64,000 nucleotides of DNA from Rhodococcus sp. BP22 (lineage in GTDB: Bacteria; Actinomycetota; Actinomycetes; Mycobacteriales; Mycobacteriaceae), in contig NZ_JACFTB010000002.1 of assembly GCF_014281965.1 (NCBI RefSeq), positions 124,001 to 188,000 on the forward strand, read 5' to 3'. Made by a program: the position numbers and the translations under genes. Under the pieces are notes generated by a model, which made no database searches, had not been told where the DNA came from, and saw only the letters and a program-made list of their open reading frames with translations. Shown piece by piece: positions 54,418 through 63,136 of this stretch. Positions within the stretch are counted from its first letter, which is position 1, and every line of letters starts with the position of its first letter.

Positions 54418-57000
54418 ATGTCGCTTCATCCGACCGACACGTCCCCACACTCCGATCTCGCGCCGATGTGCAAACCCGATCTGCGGGACACTCTGCTGGA
54501 TCGGTTGTGCGAGGTCGCCCACGCGCTACCCGACGCGACGGCTCTGGTCGCCGACGACGGTGTACTCACCTTCGACGAGCTTCTGCACCGGACATATGCG
54601 GTGGCCCGCAAGATTGCGAACCTGACCCAGATCGATCGAAGTCCCATCGCCGTGGACGGGTGCAACACGACCGAGTCGATCACGTTGATGCTTGCGGTCA
54701 TCGCATCCGGGCGCTCACTGGTACCTCTCGACTCCAACCTGCCCGAGACTCGACGTCGGCAGATCGTCGAGCAGGCGGCCGCACTGCGGATGGACACTGC
54801 CGACATCTTCGACGCCGAAGACTCGGCTGCGCCGCTCCCGACGGTGACCGGGGATCAAGTTGCGATGATCGCATTCACCTCCGGATCGACGGGCGTCCCC
54901 AAGGGAGTTCTGCTCAGCCACCGGATGTGTCTGAGCAAAGCGTACGAAGTCAGCTCGGCCCTGGCGCTCAGACCACGTGACCGTGTGGGGAGTGTGCTTC
55001 CAGTGAGCTTCAGTGCCGGCATCAACACCCTGTTCGCAGGTCTTCTCAGTGGCGCACAGGTGCATTGCCGCGATCCGCGAGCTGTCCACCCGGACCAGCT
55101 GGCGGCATGGATCGAGCGGTGCTCCATCACGACTTTGCATTGCGCACCTTCGCTGGTGAGTAGCGTGCGTACGACGCTACTCACCTCGAACGTGCCACCT
55201 TCTCTCGTAGGCTCCGTACCCGAGAACACAATCCCGTCACTTCGCGTCGTCACCACGTACGGAGAATCACTTCACTCTTCCGACGTACGCTTCTTTCGAT
55301 CCGTGCTCGGTAGTGATGCAACCTTCGTCAACTGGTACGCCACAACCGAATCCGGTGTAGTCGCCTACAATTCCTACAGCGCGGACCAGGCACTTCCACT
55401 CGGGTTCATTCCTGCCGGGTACAGCCCACACGGAAAGATCGTGGAGATCGTCGGAGTAGGCGGTCGGACGCGGAAGTTGGGTGAAATCGGCGAAATTCGG
55501 GTCTCGGCGCCGTTGTCGGCCGATGGATATCTAGGGCTGGAAGAGTTGACGCGCTCGCGTTTCAGTACTCACGACGCAACTCACCGCTACCTCACCGGAG
55601 ATGTAGGTCGCATCGATCGGTTCGGGGTTCTGCACCTCGTGGGTCGAGTCGATGATGTGATCAAAGTGTCCGGCTACCTGGTGGAACCCACGGAAGTCGA
55701 AGCGGCACTTCGTACTATCGACGGTGTGGACGATGCCACGGTCGTTGCGCGCGATGTCGAATCAGGCAAGGAACTCGTCGCGTACTTCGTATCCGATCGA
55801 TCTTCTGTAGCCGCAGTGCGCGATGCACTGCGGAGAGATTTGCCGGAATGGACAGTCCCCGCACATATCACCCGGGTGGACAGGATCGACCGGAACGAAC
55901 GAGGCAAGGTCGATCGTTCGAAACTTTTCGACTCCCAAGAGTTGCCGGAGTCCGCATCCGACAACGCTTTCGATGGACCCACCGAAAGGTGGATAGGCAA
56001 TATAGTTCAACAGGAACTAGGGCTGGACAAGATCGATCGCGACGCGGATTTTGCTGCGCTGGGTGCCACCTCACTTGCTCTGACCACGATCGTGGTGGGA
56101 GTGCGACAGTCCTTCCACGTCGAGATCTCCACGGAGGAACTCGCGCAGGCGATGAACATCCGTAGCCTGGCCCGGACTGTCGATGCCAAGCTCGCCGATG
56201 CCGATTTGGACACCGCAAGGTCTTCACACGACGGAGTTCTGGTTCCGCTGCGGAGCGAAGGTTCGGCGGCTCCCCTCTTCGTCATCGCGGGAGCGGGCGT
56301 ACCAGCAGTCGGACTCATCCCTCTGGCCAATCACCTGGACCACGACCGTCCCGTGTATGCGATACAAGCCAAAGGGCTTGGAAAAAAGGCACTTCCGGAC
56401 CGCAGTATCGGCAGAGCCGCGCGTCGATATGTCCGCGAGATCCGCCGGATTCAGCCACAGGGGCCATATCTGCTCGTCGGCCATTCACTAGGGGCATGGA
56501 TTGCGCTCGAGATGGCTCGCATTCTCGAATCGGACGGTGACATAGTCGCAGAGCTGATTCTGCTCGACCCTCGCCTGTACCGAACGATCTTGGACAAGCT
56601 GTCGGAGGGCAACACCGATTTCGAAGCGGCCCCCGACAGGGCACCGCTCCGTAAACCCTGCCTTCCCGCGCTCGCTCGCCGGGCGGTGTCGGTGGCACTG
56701 GCGGGGTTGGTCCGGTTTCCGACCACCGAACGGTGGCTGGCATTCGGCATCATCGGTTACAGAGCACTCGACGCTCATCGACCGAAGCCGTGGAGCGGCC
56801 CGGTCACCGTCGTCGTGACGGGCGAGAACACCTCCGATCGACGCTCCTGGGAAACGTTGGCGACGGGCAATCTCGTCATCAGAGAAGTTCCTGGCAATCA
56901 CATCGACATGGTTCGCGAACCTATCGTCGCCAGAGTTGCCGACATCATCGACGACGCATTGCACAGGCGCAGGCGGCGGGAACGGACAGATCACAGATGA
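54418..57000 (+). CDS. Free-standing A-T-TE nonribosomal synthetase-like protein
   Basis: 860 residues from ATG 54418 (AAGGGGGG upstream). Adenylation domain about 20-505: A3 F-T-S-G-S-T-G-V-P-K-G, A5 N-W-Y-A-T-T-E-S-G, A7 Y-L-T-G-D-V-G-R, A8 G-R-V-D-D-V-I-K-V-S-G-Y, A10 Lys497 in N-E-R-G-K-V-D-R. Carrier domain about 520-590 with the phosphopantetheine Ser552 in L-G-A-T-S-L. Thioesterase about 605-855 with Ser690 in V-G-H-S-L-G-A. No condensation domain. At the A4 position (F-S-A-G-I-N, residues 198-203) Ser replaces the Asp that binds the alpha-amino group, so the substrate is probably not an amino acid. Such A-T-TE proteins can dimerise keto acids (RalA, atromentin synthetases). Confidence 0.85.
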   Translation: MSLHPTDTSPHSDLAPMCKPDLRDTLLDRLCEVAHALPDATALVADDGVLTFDELLHRTYAVARKIANLTQIDRSPIAVDGCNTTESITLMLAVIASGRSLVPLDSNLPETRRRQIVEQAAALRMDTADIFDAEDSAAPLPTVTGDQVAMIAFTSGSTGVPKGVLLSHRMCLSKAYEVSSALALRPRDRVGSVLPVSFSAGINTLFAGLLSGAQVHCRDPRAVHPDQLAAWIERCSITTLHCAPSLVSSVRTTLLTSNVPPSLVGSVPENTIPSLRVVTTYGESLHSSDVRFFRSVLGSDATFVNWYATTESGVVAYNSYSADQALPLGFIPAGYSPHGKIVEIVGVGGRTRKLGEIGEIRVSAPLSADGYLGLEELTRSRFSTHDATHRYLTGDVGRIDRFGVLHLVGRVDDVIKVSGYLVEPTEVEAALRTIDGVDDATVVARDVESGKELVAYFVSDRSSVAAVRDALRRDLPEWTVPAHITRVDRIDRNERGKVDRSKLFDSQELPESASDNAFDGPTERWIGNIVQQELGLDKIDRDADFAALGATSLALTTIVVGVRQSFHVEISTEELAQAMNIRSLARTVDAKLADADLDTARSSHDGVLVPLRSEGSAAPLFVIAGAGVPAVGLIPLANHLDHDRPVYAIQAKGLGKKALPDRSIGRAARRYVREIRRIQPQGPYLLVGHSLGAWIALEMARILESDGDIVAELILLDPRLYRTILDKLSEGNTDFEAAPDRAPLRKPCLPALARRAVSVALAGLVRFPTTERWLAFGIIGYRALDAHRPKPWSGPVTVVVTGENTSDRRSWETLATGNLVIREVPGNHIDMVREPIVARVADIIDDALHRRRRRERTDHR

Positions 57001-57188
57001 CCGACTCGATAGAAAGGCGGCGAAGCCGCAGACCGCTGATGACGTCCATCGCCAGTCATCGTGATGGCTACCAGTCTTCGATGCAGCCTTGTAACGTGAC
57101 CCAGGACTCGATGAGCTGTCCTCGGTCCCTCGATACGCGTACGTTGGTTTTCGACGCTGTAGCAACGCAGCCGGGAGGCTCTCGACCC

Positions 57189-58091
57189 ATGAACAAGGAC
57201 TCACCGCGTTACCCAATGGACTCGGTCGAACTGCACAAAGACGTACTTCGTTATGTGGACGTCGGTGATGGTCCACCGATTGTGCTGGTGCATGGCTTGC
57301 TGGGATCGAACGAGTCCTGGGCAGGACAAATCGAGCGCCTGTCGGAGCGGCACCGTGTCATCGCGCCCGATCTGTTCGGCCACGGCCGATCCGACAAGCC
57401 GTCCGGAGACTATTCGCTCAGCTCACATGCTGCGACGATCCGCGACCTGCTCGGACATCTGAACATCGAGTCCGCGCCAATGGTCGGCCATTCGCTGGGC
57501 GGCGGGATCGTCATGCAGATCGTTTACCTGTTCCCGGGGTTGGTCGAGCGGTTGGCGCTCGTCAGCAGCGGCGGCCTCGGCACCGAAGTGAGCCTGTTGC
57601 TCAAGGCTGCCACCTTGCCCGGCAGTGAGCTCGTTCTTCCGGTACTGGCGTCCGACTGGGTACGAAAGAACGCCGAGAGCGTCGTGGGGCAGTTGAACAA
57701 ATGGGGGCTTCCGGTGCGGCCGGGCGCGAGCATGGCGGAAACGTGGCGCTCGTTCAAGTCGGTGTCCGACAGACAGACCCGCGAGGCTTTCCTCGCCTCG
57801 ACGCGCGCCGTCGTCGGTCCACGTGGACAGACGGTCAGCGCCAAGCAGCACTTCGCAAAATTCGAATCGATCCCTTCACTACTGGTCTGGGGCGGTAAGG
57901 ACCGCATGATTCCGGCCTCGCATGCCGACAACGTCAGGCGGGAAGTATCGAACAGTCGCGTCGAGATCTTCTCCAACGCAGGACATTTCCCGCAGCTGGA
58001 CGAGCCGGATCTTTTCTTCCGCGTTCTCGACGAATTTCTCACCGCGAGCTCCAAGGTCAAGACAGCACCGACAACAGCAGTGTCGGACTGA
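57189..58091 (+). CDS. Alpha/beta-hydrolase
   Basis: 300 residues from ATG 57189. Catalytic features: oxyanion L-V-H-G-L-L-G-S, D-L-F-G-H-G-R-S-D-K-P, nucleophile V-G-H-S-L-G-G-G near residue 105, acid in V-W-G-G-K-D-R-M-I-P and His in N-A-G-H-F-P-Q-L. Epoxide-hydrolase/haloperoxidase-like group. It follows the A-T-TE gene by 188 bp and precedes the Lon-N gene by 2 bp. ATG 57216 is another possible start. Confidence 0.9.
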   Translation: MNKDSPRYPMDSVELHKDVLRYVDVGDGPPIVLVHGLLGSNESWAGQIERLSERHRVIAPDLFGHGRSDKPSGDYSLSSHAATIRDLLGHLNIESAPMVGHSLGGGIVMQIVYLFPGLVERLALVSSGGLGTEVSLLLKAATLPGSELVLPVLASDWVRKNAESVVGQLNKWGLPVRPGASMAETWRSFKSVSDRQTREAFLASTRAVVGPRGQTVSAKQHFAKFESIPSLLVWGGKDRMIPASHADNVRREVSNSRVEIFSNAGHFPQLDEPDLFFRVLDEFLTASSKVKTAPTTAVSD

Positions 58092-58093
58092 CG

Positions 58094-58729
58094 ATGTCGC
58101 TGTGGCCGATGTTTCCACTCGGCAGCGTGCTGCTGCCAGGGGAGCGTCTTCCTCTGCACATCTTCGAGCCGCGTTACCAGGAACTCTTGGCCGCTTGTCT
58201 CGCCATGGAGGACCCCAGTTTCGGGGTCGTGCTGATTGCGCGAGGGAAAGAGTCCGGAGGCGGAGATGTGCGCCACCATATTGCAACGGCTGCTCACATC
58301 GTCGCCCACGAAGAGGTCGGTGACGGCAGACATTACGTGGAATGCGTTGGGAGCGAACGACTTCGGATCGACGCGTGGCTGGAGGACGACCCCTACCCGC
58401 GCGCCGACCTTCGTGTATGGGCCGACGAGAACGCGGCCGCTCCGCCGCCCGAATCCGAGTTCGAGTCACTGCAGGACAAGATTTCTGCGCTGTACGCATT
58501 GATCGGCAACCTGGCCCGAGCCGAAGGCGCTGCGCCACCGCCTGATCCGAGCTTCTCCACTCTTCCTGCCGAGGCGGGTGAACGCTTGTTCACCCTTGCC
58601 GCACAGGTTCCGATGGGGCAGGCCGACCGTCAGGACGTCCTGGAGGCACCCGGCCCGTCCGAACGGCTACGGGTACTCGTCGACGCTGTCGACAACGTGA
58701 CCGACATCGTCAAGTTCAGGTTGACCTGA
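58094..58729 (+). CDS. Lon N-terminal (LON substrate-binding) domain protein
   Basis: 211 residues, LON domain alone without protease or ATPase parts: P-M-F-P-L-G-S-V-L-L-P-G-E-R-L-P-L-H-I-F-E-P-R-Y at the start and a helical C-terminal half. Such proteins are widespread in actinobacteria with unknown function, perhaps adaptors. Its start lies 2 bp after the hydrolase stop. Confidence 0.88.
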   Translation: MSLWPMFPLGSVLLPGERLPLHIFEPRYQELLAACLAMEDPSFGVVLIARGKESGGGDVRHHIATAAHIVAHEEVGDGRHYVECVGSERLRIDAWLEDDPYPRADLRVWADENAAAPPPESEFESLQDKISALYALIGNLARAEGAAPPPDPSFSTLPAEAGERLFTLAAQVPMGQADRQDVLEAPGPSERLRVLVDAVDNVTDIVKFRLT

Positions 58730-58742
58730 CCGGCTGAAATGT

Positions 58743-58782
58743 AAACAAAAAAAGAACCAGCACCCGAGGGTGCTGGTTCTTT
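58743..58782 (-). terminator. Terminator of tRNA-fMet, possibly bidirectional
   Basis: 15-bp perfect stem (AAAGAACCAGCACCC 58751-58765, GGGTGCTGGTTCTTT 58768-58782) with a very tight loop; on the minus strand the stem runs into T7-G-T3. It may also stop the rightward Lon-N transcript, which has three T on that side. Confidence 0.88.
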
Positions 58783-58791
58783 GTCTTACAT

Positions 58792-58868
58792 TGGTAGCGG
58801 GGACAGGATTTGAACCTGCGACCTCTGGGTTATGAGCCCAGCGAGCTACCGAGCTGCTCCACCCCGCG
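58792..58868 (-). tRNA. Initiator tRNA-fMet(CAT)
   Basis: 77 nt including encoded CCA. Acceptor CGCGGGG/CCCCGCT leaves C1 facing U72 unpaired, the initiator feature. The anticodon stem has three consecutive G-C pairs (CTGGG/CCCAG) next to loop CTCATAA. T arm GCAGG/CCTGT-type with TTCAAAT. Both hallmarks distinguish it from elongator tRNA-Met. Confidence 0.97.
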
Positions 58869-58973
58869 TCGTTGTGAAACAAACATTACATGCACCAGGG
58901 CGGATCTCCCAATCGCCAGGTCAACCACCGCCTCAGCGGCCGAGGTGATTGCCCTTATGCCACGTCCGGGCGG

Positions 58974-59765
58974 ATGATGAGAGCCATGCGCGAAGAGACT
59001 TCTCGGATGTTCGCAGCGCCGGCGGCGGGCTACGACCGGCTGATCGGACGCTATCTGCCGACATTGGCACCGGCATTCGCCGATGCCATCCCCATCGAGG
59101 CGGGCATGCGCGTCGTCGACATCGGCTGTGGTCCTGGCGGTTTGACGCGTGAGCTGGTGTCGCGAGTCGGTGCGTCAGCTGTCTCGGCAATCGATCCGTC
59201 TGCACCTTTCGTCAAGGCTTGCCGGGCCGGCAATCCGGGAGTCGATGTCCGCGAGGGCTTCGCCGAGAGCCTGCCCTTCGACACGGACTCGTTCGATGCC
59301 GCGCTGGCAAGTCTCGTCATCGGTTTCATGAGCGACCCGGTTGCCGGTGTGCGCGAAATGTCCCGCGTAAGCAGGCCTGGGGGGACGGTGGCGGCGTGTC
59401 AATGGGACCGCCGCGGAATGCCCGCGATGCGGATCCTCGGCCAGTTCATGGTCGCCGCAGACCCCACTGTCGGCGAGAAGATGAAGCTGACCGGTGACAC
59501 CGCAGGCGAGATTGCTGCGGTGTTCCGCGAGGCAGGCCTCACCGATGTCGAGGAAGGCGCGCTCACGGCCCGTGGCTCGTACGCGAACTTCGACGACTGG
59601 TGGGAGCCGTTCACCCTCGGTATCGGCCCTCACGGTGCCTACCTCGCGACGCTCGACGACAGCGGCCGCGACGCGCTTCGGCTGGCCTGCCTGGACACCT
59701 TCGATCACCCGGAGCAGCCCTTCACGGTGGAAGCACGCGCGTGGTTCGCTCGGGGAACGGTGTAA
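58974..59765 (+). CDS. SAM-dependent methyltransferase (class I)
   Basis: 263 residues from ATG 58974 (58977 and 58986 are alternative starts). SAM-binding motif V-V-D-I-G-C-G-P-G-G-L-T near residue 48, acidic loop A-I-D-P-S-A, and E-S-L-P-F-D-T-D-S-F-D-A-A-L, as in the UbiE/Methyltransf_11 group. Methyl acceptor unknown. A short promoter gap separates it from the divergent tRNA-fMet. Confidence 0.88.
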   Translation: MMRAMREETSRMFAAPAAGYDRLIGRYLPTLAPAFADAIPIEAGMRVVDIGCGPGGLTRELVSRVGASAVSAIDPSAPFVKACRAGNPGVDVREGFAESLPFDTDSFDAALASLVIGFMSDPVAGVREMSRVSRPGGTVAACQWDRRGMPAMRILGQFMVAADPTVGEKMKLTGDTAGEIAAVFREAGLTDVEEGALTARGSYANFDDWWEPFTLGIGPHGAYLATLDDSGRDALRLACLDTFDHPEQPFTVEARAWFARGTV

Positions 59766-59773
59766 AACGATCG

Positions 59774-60361
59774 CTATCGCTTCGTACGCGCAACAACCAA
59801 CCCGAGCGCTGCTGCGGTGAGCAGCTCCCAGCAGGTGAACGTATAGATCGACGCGCGCTCCATCACACCCACCGGGCCGACACCGGCGATCAGCAGACCG
59901 GATGCAACGAAACCGAGCACCCCCAATCCGACGCTGCCCTTCGAGTACCAACGCGGGCAGGTCGGAACGCCCGTGCCGACAAGCAGAGCAATGACGTTTC
60001 CGGCGCCGATCGCCAGGACCGCACCGATGAAGTGCGCATTTCCGTCGCCGGCATGGACGACGGCAACGAGCACGCTGCCGAGGGCGTATGCGGCTATCGC
60101 TCCGAGATACACCCATCGCCGACGTCCCAGCAGTGACGCCGAACAGATGCCCGCAGCAAGCACCGAGATCGCGGACACGCAGAAGGCCACATTCATCAGC
60201 CATGAGGTGTCCGATGTTGTCGGCACTCCGAGATCGCTGACGGTGTCATAGGCGTACCGGTAGCCCTCGGATCGTGAGGCTGTCAATGCCTCGAGCAGCA
60301 CATATTGCAGCGAGGCGAAGGCGAAGAGCAGGCCTGCAGCGCGTGCTTTCCTACGTGGAAT
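59774..60361 (-). CDS. DUF998 membrane protein with apparent ATT start
   Basis: 195 residues if started at ATT 60361. Six helices expected; the first one (G-L-L-F-A-F-A-S-L-Q-Y-V-L-L-E-A-L) lies upstream of the first conventional start (GTG 60301), which would cut it in half. The frame continues to the left of 60301 back to a stop at 60462-60464 region without any ATG, GTG or TTG. TGAGGAG (60374-60368) sits 6 nt before ATT 60361. Otherwise typical DUF998: D-T-V-S-D-L-G-V-P in the first loop and A-H-F-I-G-A-V in the middle. Function unknown. Confidence 0.7.
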   Translation of the reverse strand: MPRRKARAAGLLFAFASLQYVLLEALTASRSEGYRYAYDTVSDLGVPTTSDTSWLMNVAFCVSAISVLAAGICSASLLGRRRWVYLGAIAAYALGSVLVAVVHAGDGNAHFIGAVLAIGAGNVIALLVGTGVPTCPRWYSKGSVGLGVLGFVASGLLIAGVGPVGVMERASIYTFTCWELLTAAALGLVVARTKR

Positions 60362-60463
60362 GTCGTACTCCTCAGTGCTGGGAACCGATCCGTTCGTCTT
60401 CGAGAACGTCTTCCCCGCGGAGGTGGCCGCGTTGGCGCACGCCCGCGAGGTCGATCGGCCGGA

Positions 60464-61438
60464 CTAGCTGAGCGTCAGGACGACTTTGCCTGCGGCGGTT
60501 CGATTTTCGAGAGAAGCAATTGCCTCGCCCGCCTTCTCGAGCGGGAACACCGACGGCTCGGGCGCAGTCAGCTTGCCCGAGGCGAGCAGTGGTTCGACCT
60601 CGGCCCACTGCTGCTTCAGGTAGCCCGGGCGCGTCATCCACCATGCGCCCCAGCCCACCCCCACGACGTCGACGTTGTTGAGCAGCAGTCGGTTGACCTT
60701 GACCGTCGGGATCTCACCGCCGGTGAACCCGATCACCAGGATCCGACCCGAAGGCGCAAGACTACGAATGCTGTCGGTGAACCGGTCACCGCCGACGGGA
60801 TCGACGACGATGTCGACGCCTTTGCCTCCGGTGAGCGCCTTCACCGCGTCCTTCCATCCGTCCACGAGCACGACGTCGGTGGCGCCCGCGGCCCGCGCGG
60901 TCTCGGCCTTCGCTTCCGAACTGACGACGGCAATGACGCGCGCAGCGCCCAGAACCGGAGCCATCCGCAGCGCCGAGGTACCGATGCCTCCGGCGGCGCC
61001 GTGCACGAGAACCGTTTCGCCCTCGGTGAGACGTCCGCGCTCACGTAGCGCGAAATGCACCGTCAGATCGTTGAACAGCAGTCCGGCACCCGCCGTCAAC
61101 GAGACGGCGTCCGGGAGCGCAAAGACGGTCTCCGGTGCCACGGCGGCGACCGAGGCCATACCGTCGGAGAGTCCGGTCAGGGCGGCGACGCGATCACCTG
61201 CGGTGAACCCGGATCCCTCGGGTGCCGACCGAACGATGCCCGCTATCTCGCTGCCCGGCACGAACGGCAACGACGGCTTGTACTGGTAGAGGCCACGAGT
61301 CAGCAGAGCGTCTGGGAAGGCGACCCCGGCGGCGTGTATGTCGATCAGCACGGACTTCCCGTCGTCGACCGGTTCGTCGACGTCGACGATCTCGACCGAA
61401 TCCGGTCCATCCAGCTTCGTGATGTGCACCGCACGCAT
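60464..61438 (-). CDS. NADPH:quinone oxidoreductase (zinc-free MDR family)
   Basis: 324 residues from ATG 61438 (GAGAGGACA upstream). MDR fold: catalytic domain with R-G-L-Y-Q-Y-K-P-S-L-P-F-V-P-G-S-E, Rossmann motif V-H-G-A-A-G-G-I-G and a C-terminal V-L-T-L-S. No zinc-ligand cysteines, as in quinone reductases of the QOR group. Divergent from the dienelactone hydrolase gene. Confidence 0.92.
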   Translation of the reverse strand: MRAVHITKLDGPDSVEIVDVDEPVDDGKSVLIDIHAAGVAFPDALLTRGLYQYKPSLPFVPGSEIAGIVRSAPEGSGFTAGDRVAALTGLSDGMASVAAVAPETVFALPDAVSLTAGAGLLFNDLTVHFALRERGRLTEGETVLVHGAAGGIGTSALRMAPVLGAARVIAVVSSEAKAETARAAGATDVVLVDGWKDAVKALTGGKGVDIVVDPVGGDRFTDSIRSLAPSGRILVIGFTGGEIPTVKVNRLLLNNVDVVGVGWGAWWMTRPGYLKQQWAEVEPLLASGKLTAPEPSVFPLEKAGEAIASLENRTAAGKVVLTLS

Positions 61439-61585
61439 GAACTGTCCTCTCATCGGGAAAAGTCCCATTTCGATCAAGGCGCGAAGCGCCGTGTGACCCA
61501 CGGTACAAAACCGGCGGGAGGACCGCGGACCCGGCCGGGGGAGGCCGGGGCGGAGATGGATCGGCCGAGGTGGTCCAATCGAGGT

Positions 61586-62266
61586 ATGACCACCCCCCTC
61601 ACCACAGTCATGCCTTCCGGAACACCCCGCGGCGGTGTCGTCGTAGTCCAGGAGGCCTTCGGCGTCACCGACCACATCGTCGATATCTGCCAACGATTCG
61701 CCGATGCCGGCTGGGTCGCCACCGCGCCCCATCTATTCCATCGACAACAAACCCAAATCATCGCGTACGAAGACATGAACCCGGCCATGGCAGCCATCGG
61801 CGCACTGAAGGCAAGCGAGGTCGACTCCGATGTCGACGCCGGATTCTCTGCCTTGGCCGAACTCGGGTTCGAGCCACAGCAGACTGCGATCGTCGGATTC
61901 TGCATGGGCGGATCGGTCACCTTCCAGACCGCTGTACGACGCGCTGTCGGCGCCGCAGCGACGTTCTACGGCGGCGGAATCTCAAAGGGACGCTTCGGAT
62001 ATCCGGCCATGTTGTCGGTCGCCGATGCGTTGCAGACGCCCTGGCACGGGTTCTTCGGCGACCTGGACAAGGGCATTCCCATCGACGAGGTCGAGCAATT
62101 GCGTACCGCGGTAGCGACGTCACCAGTGTCGACCGACATCACCCGATATGCCCAGGCCGAGCACGGATTCAACTGCAACGACCGGCCCGCGGTCTACAAT
62201 CCTGAGGCCGCAGCCGACGCCTGGACGAAGACGCTCGAGTGGTTCGACGGCCATGTCGCCCACTGA
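61586..62266 (+). CDS. Dienelactone hydrolase-family protein
   Basis: 226 residues. Alpha/beta-hydrolase of the DLH group with the Cys nucleophile in V-G-F-C-M-G-G-S near residue 112, Glu in V-V-Q-E-A-F-G-V-T-D-H, the acid in F-F-G-D-L-D and His in E-H-G-F. It could hydrolyse lactones of aromatic degradation, or be a general esterase. It overlaps the next gene by 14 bp. Confidence 0.9.
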   Translation: MTTPLTTVMPSGTPRGGVVVVQEAFGVTDHIVDICQRFADAGWVATAPHLFHRQQTQIIAYEDMNPAMAAIGALKASEVDSDVDAGFSALAELGFEPQQTAIVGFCMGGSVTFQTAVRRAVGAAATFYGGGISKGRFGYPAMLSVADALQTPWHGFFGDLDKGIPIDEVEQLRTAVATSPVSTDITRYAQAEHGFNCNDRPAVYNPEAAADAWTKTLEWFDGHVAH

Positions 62267-63128
62267 AACCGAGCAGATTCGGTCTTTCTGGACAGACCTC
62301 GGGTTGCCCGGACTTTTCGATGTACATACCCACTTCATGCCGAAGAACGTCATGGACAAGGTCTGGACGTACTTCGACTCCGCGGGGCCGCTCACCGGAA
62401 TGGCCTGGCCGATCACCTATCGGGAGGACGAGGACACGCGTATCGAGATGATGCGCGAGTTCGGCGTACGAGGGTTCACCTCGATGATCTACCCGCACAA
62501 GCCAGGCATGGCGGAGTGGCTGAACTCTTGGGGCACACAGTTCGCGCAGCGGGTGCCCGATTGCGTGCACACCGCAACGTTCTACCCCGAGGAAGGTGCC
62601 ACGCAGTACGTCGAATCGGCGGTGGCGTCCGGCGCTCGAATTTTCAAGTCCCACATACAGGTCGGAAATTATCCACCGAACGATCCACTGCTCGACGGCG
62701 TGTGGGGGATCCTCGAGGACGCGGCGATACCCGTCGTGATCCATTGCGGTTCGGGGCCGGCTTCCGGACCACACACCGGGCCGGAATCGATTGCCACGCT
62801 ACTGCAACGCTTTCCGCGACTTCCGCTGATCATCGCGCACATGGGCATGCCCGAATATCTCGAGTTCCTTCAGATAGCGTTGCAGTATCCGAACGTGCGC
62901 CTCGATACGACCATGGCGTTTACCGATTTTTCGGAAGCATCCTGGCCGTTCCCGAAATCGGGTCGATCGAAACTGATCGATCTTCAGGGCCGCATATTGT
63001 TCGGGAGCGACTTCCCCAACATTCCGTATCCGTATCTGAACGCACTGACCGCGGTGGCTCGCCTCGATCTGGGAGACGAGTGGGTGTCGGATGTGTGCTA
63101 TCGAAACGGAGCGAGCCTGTTCCTGTAG
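62253..63128 (+). CDS. Amidohydrolase-family (ACMSD-like) metal enzyme
   Basis: 291 residues. TIM-barrel metal ligands: L-F-D-V-H-T-H-F near residue 25, a central Lys-His area I-F-K-S-H-I-Q-V and V-I-H-C-G, I-A-H-M-G and F-G-S-D-F-P-N. This is the amidohydrolase_2 pattern of decarboxylases and lactonases. Overlap with the DLH-type gene suggests two steps of one degradation route; the substrate cannot be named. Confidence 0.85.
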   Translation: MSPTETEQIRSFWTDLGLPGLFDVHTHFMPKNVMDKVWTYFDSAGPLTGMAWPITYREDEDTRIEMMREFGVRGFTSMIYPHKPGMAEWLNSWGTQFAQRVPDCVHTATFYPEEGATQYVESAVASGARIFKSHIQVGNYPPNDPLLDGVWGILEDAAIPVVIHCGSGPASGPHTGPESIATLLQRFPRLPLIIAHMGMPEYLEFLQIALQYPNVRLDTTMAFTDFSEASWPFPKSGRSKLIDLQGRILFGSDFPNIPYPYLNALTAVARLDLGDEWVSDVCYRNGASLFL

Positions 63129-63136
63129 CGAAAGGC

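Noticed and set aside
60372..60644. A 90-codon leftward frame after the quinone reductase gene
   Set aside because: It begins inside the reductase coding region in another frame and has no domain pattern.
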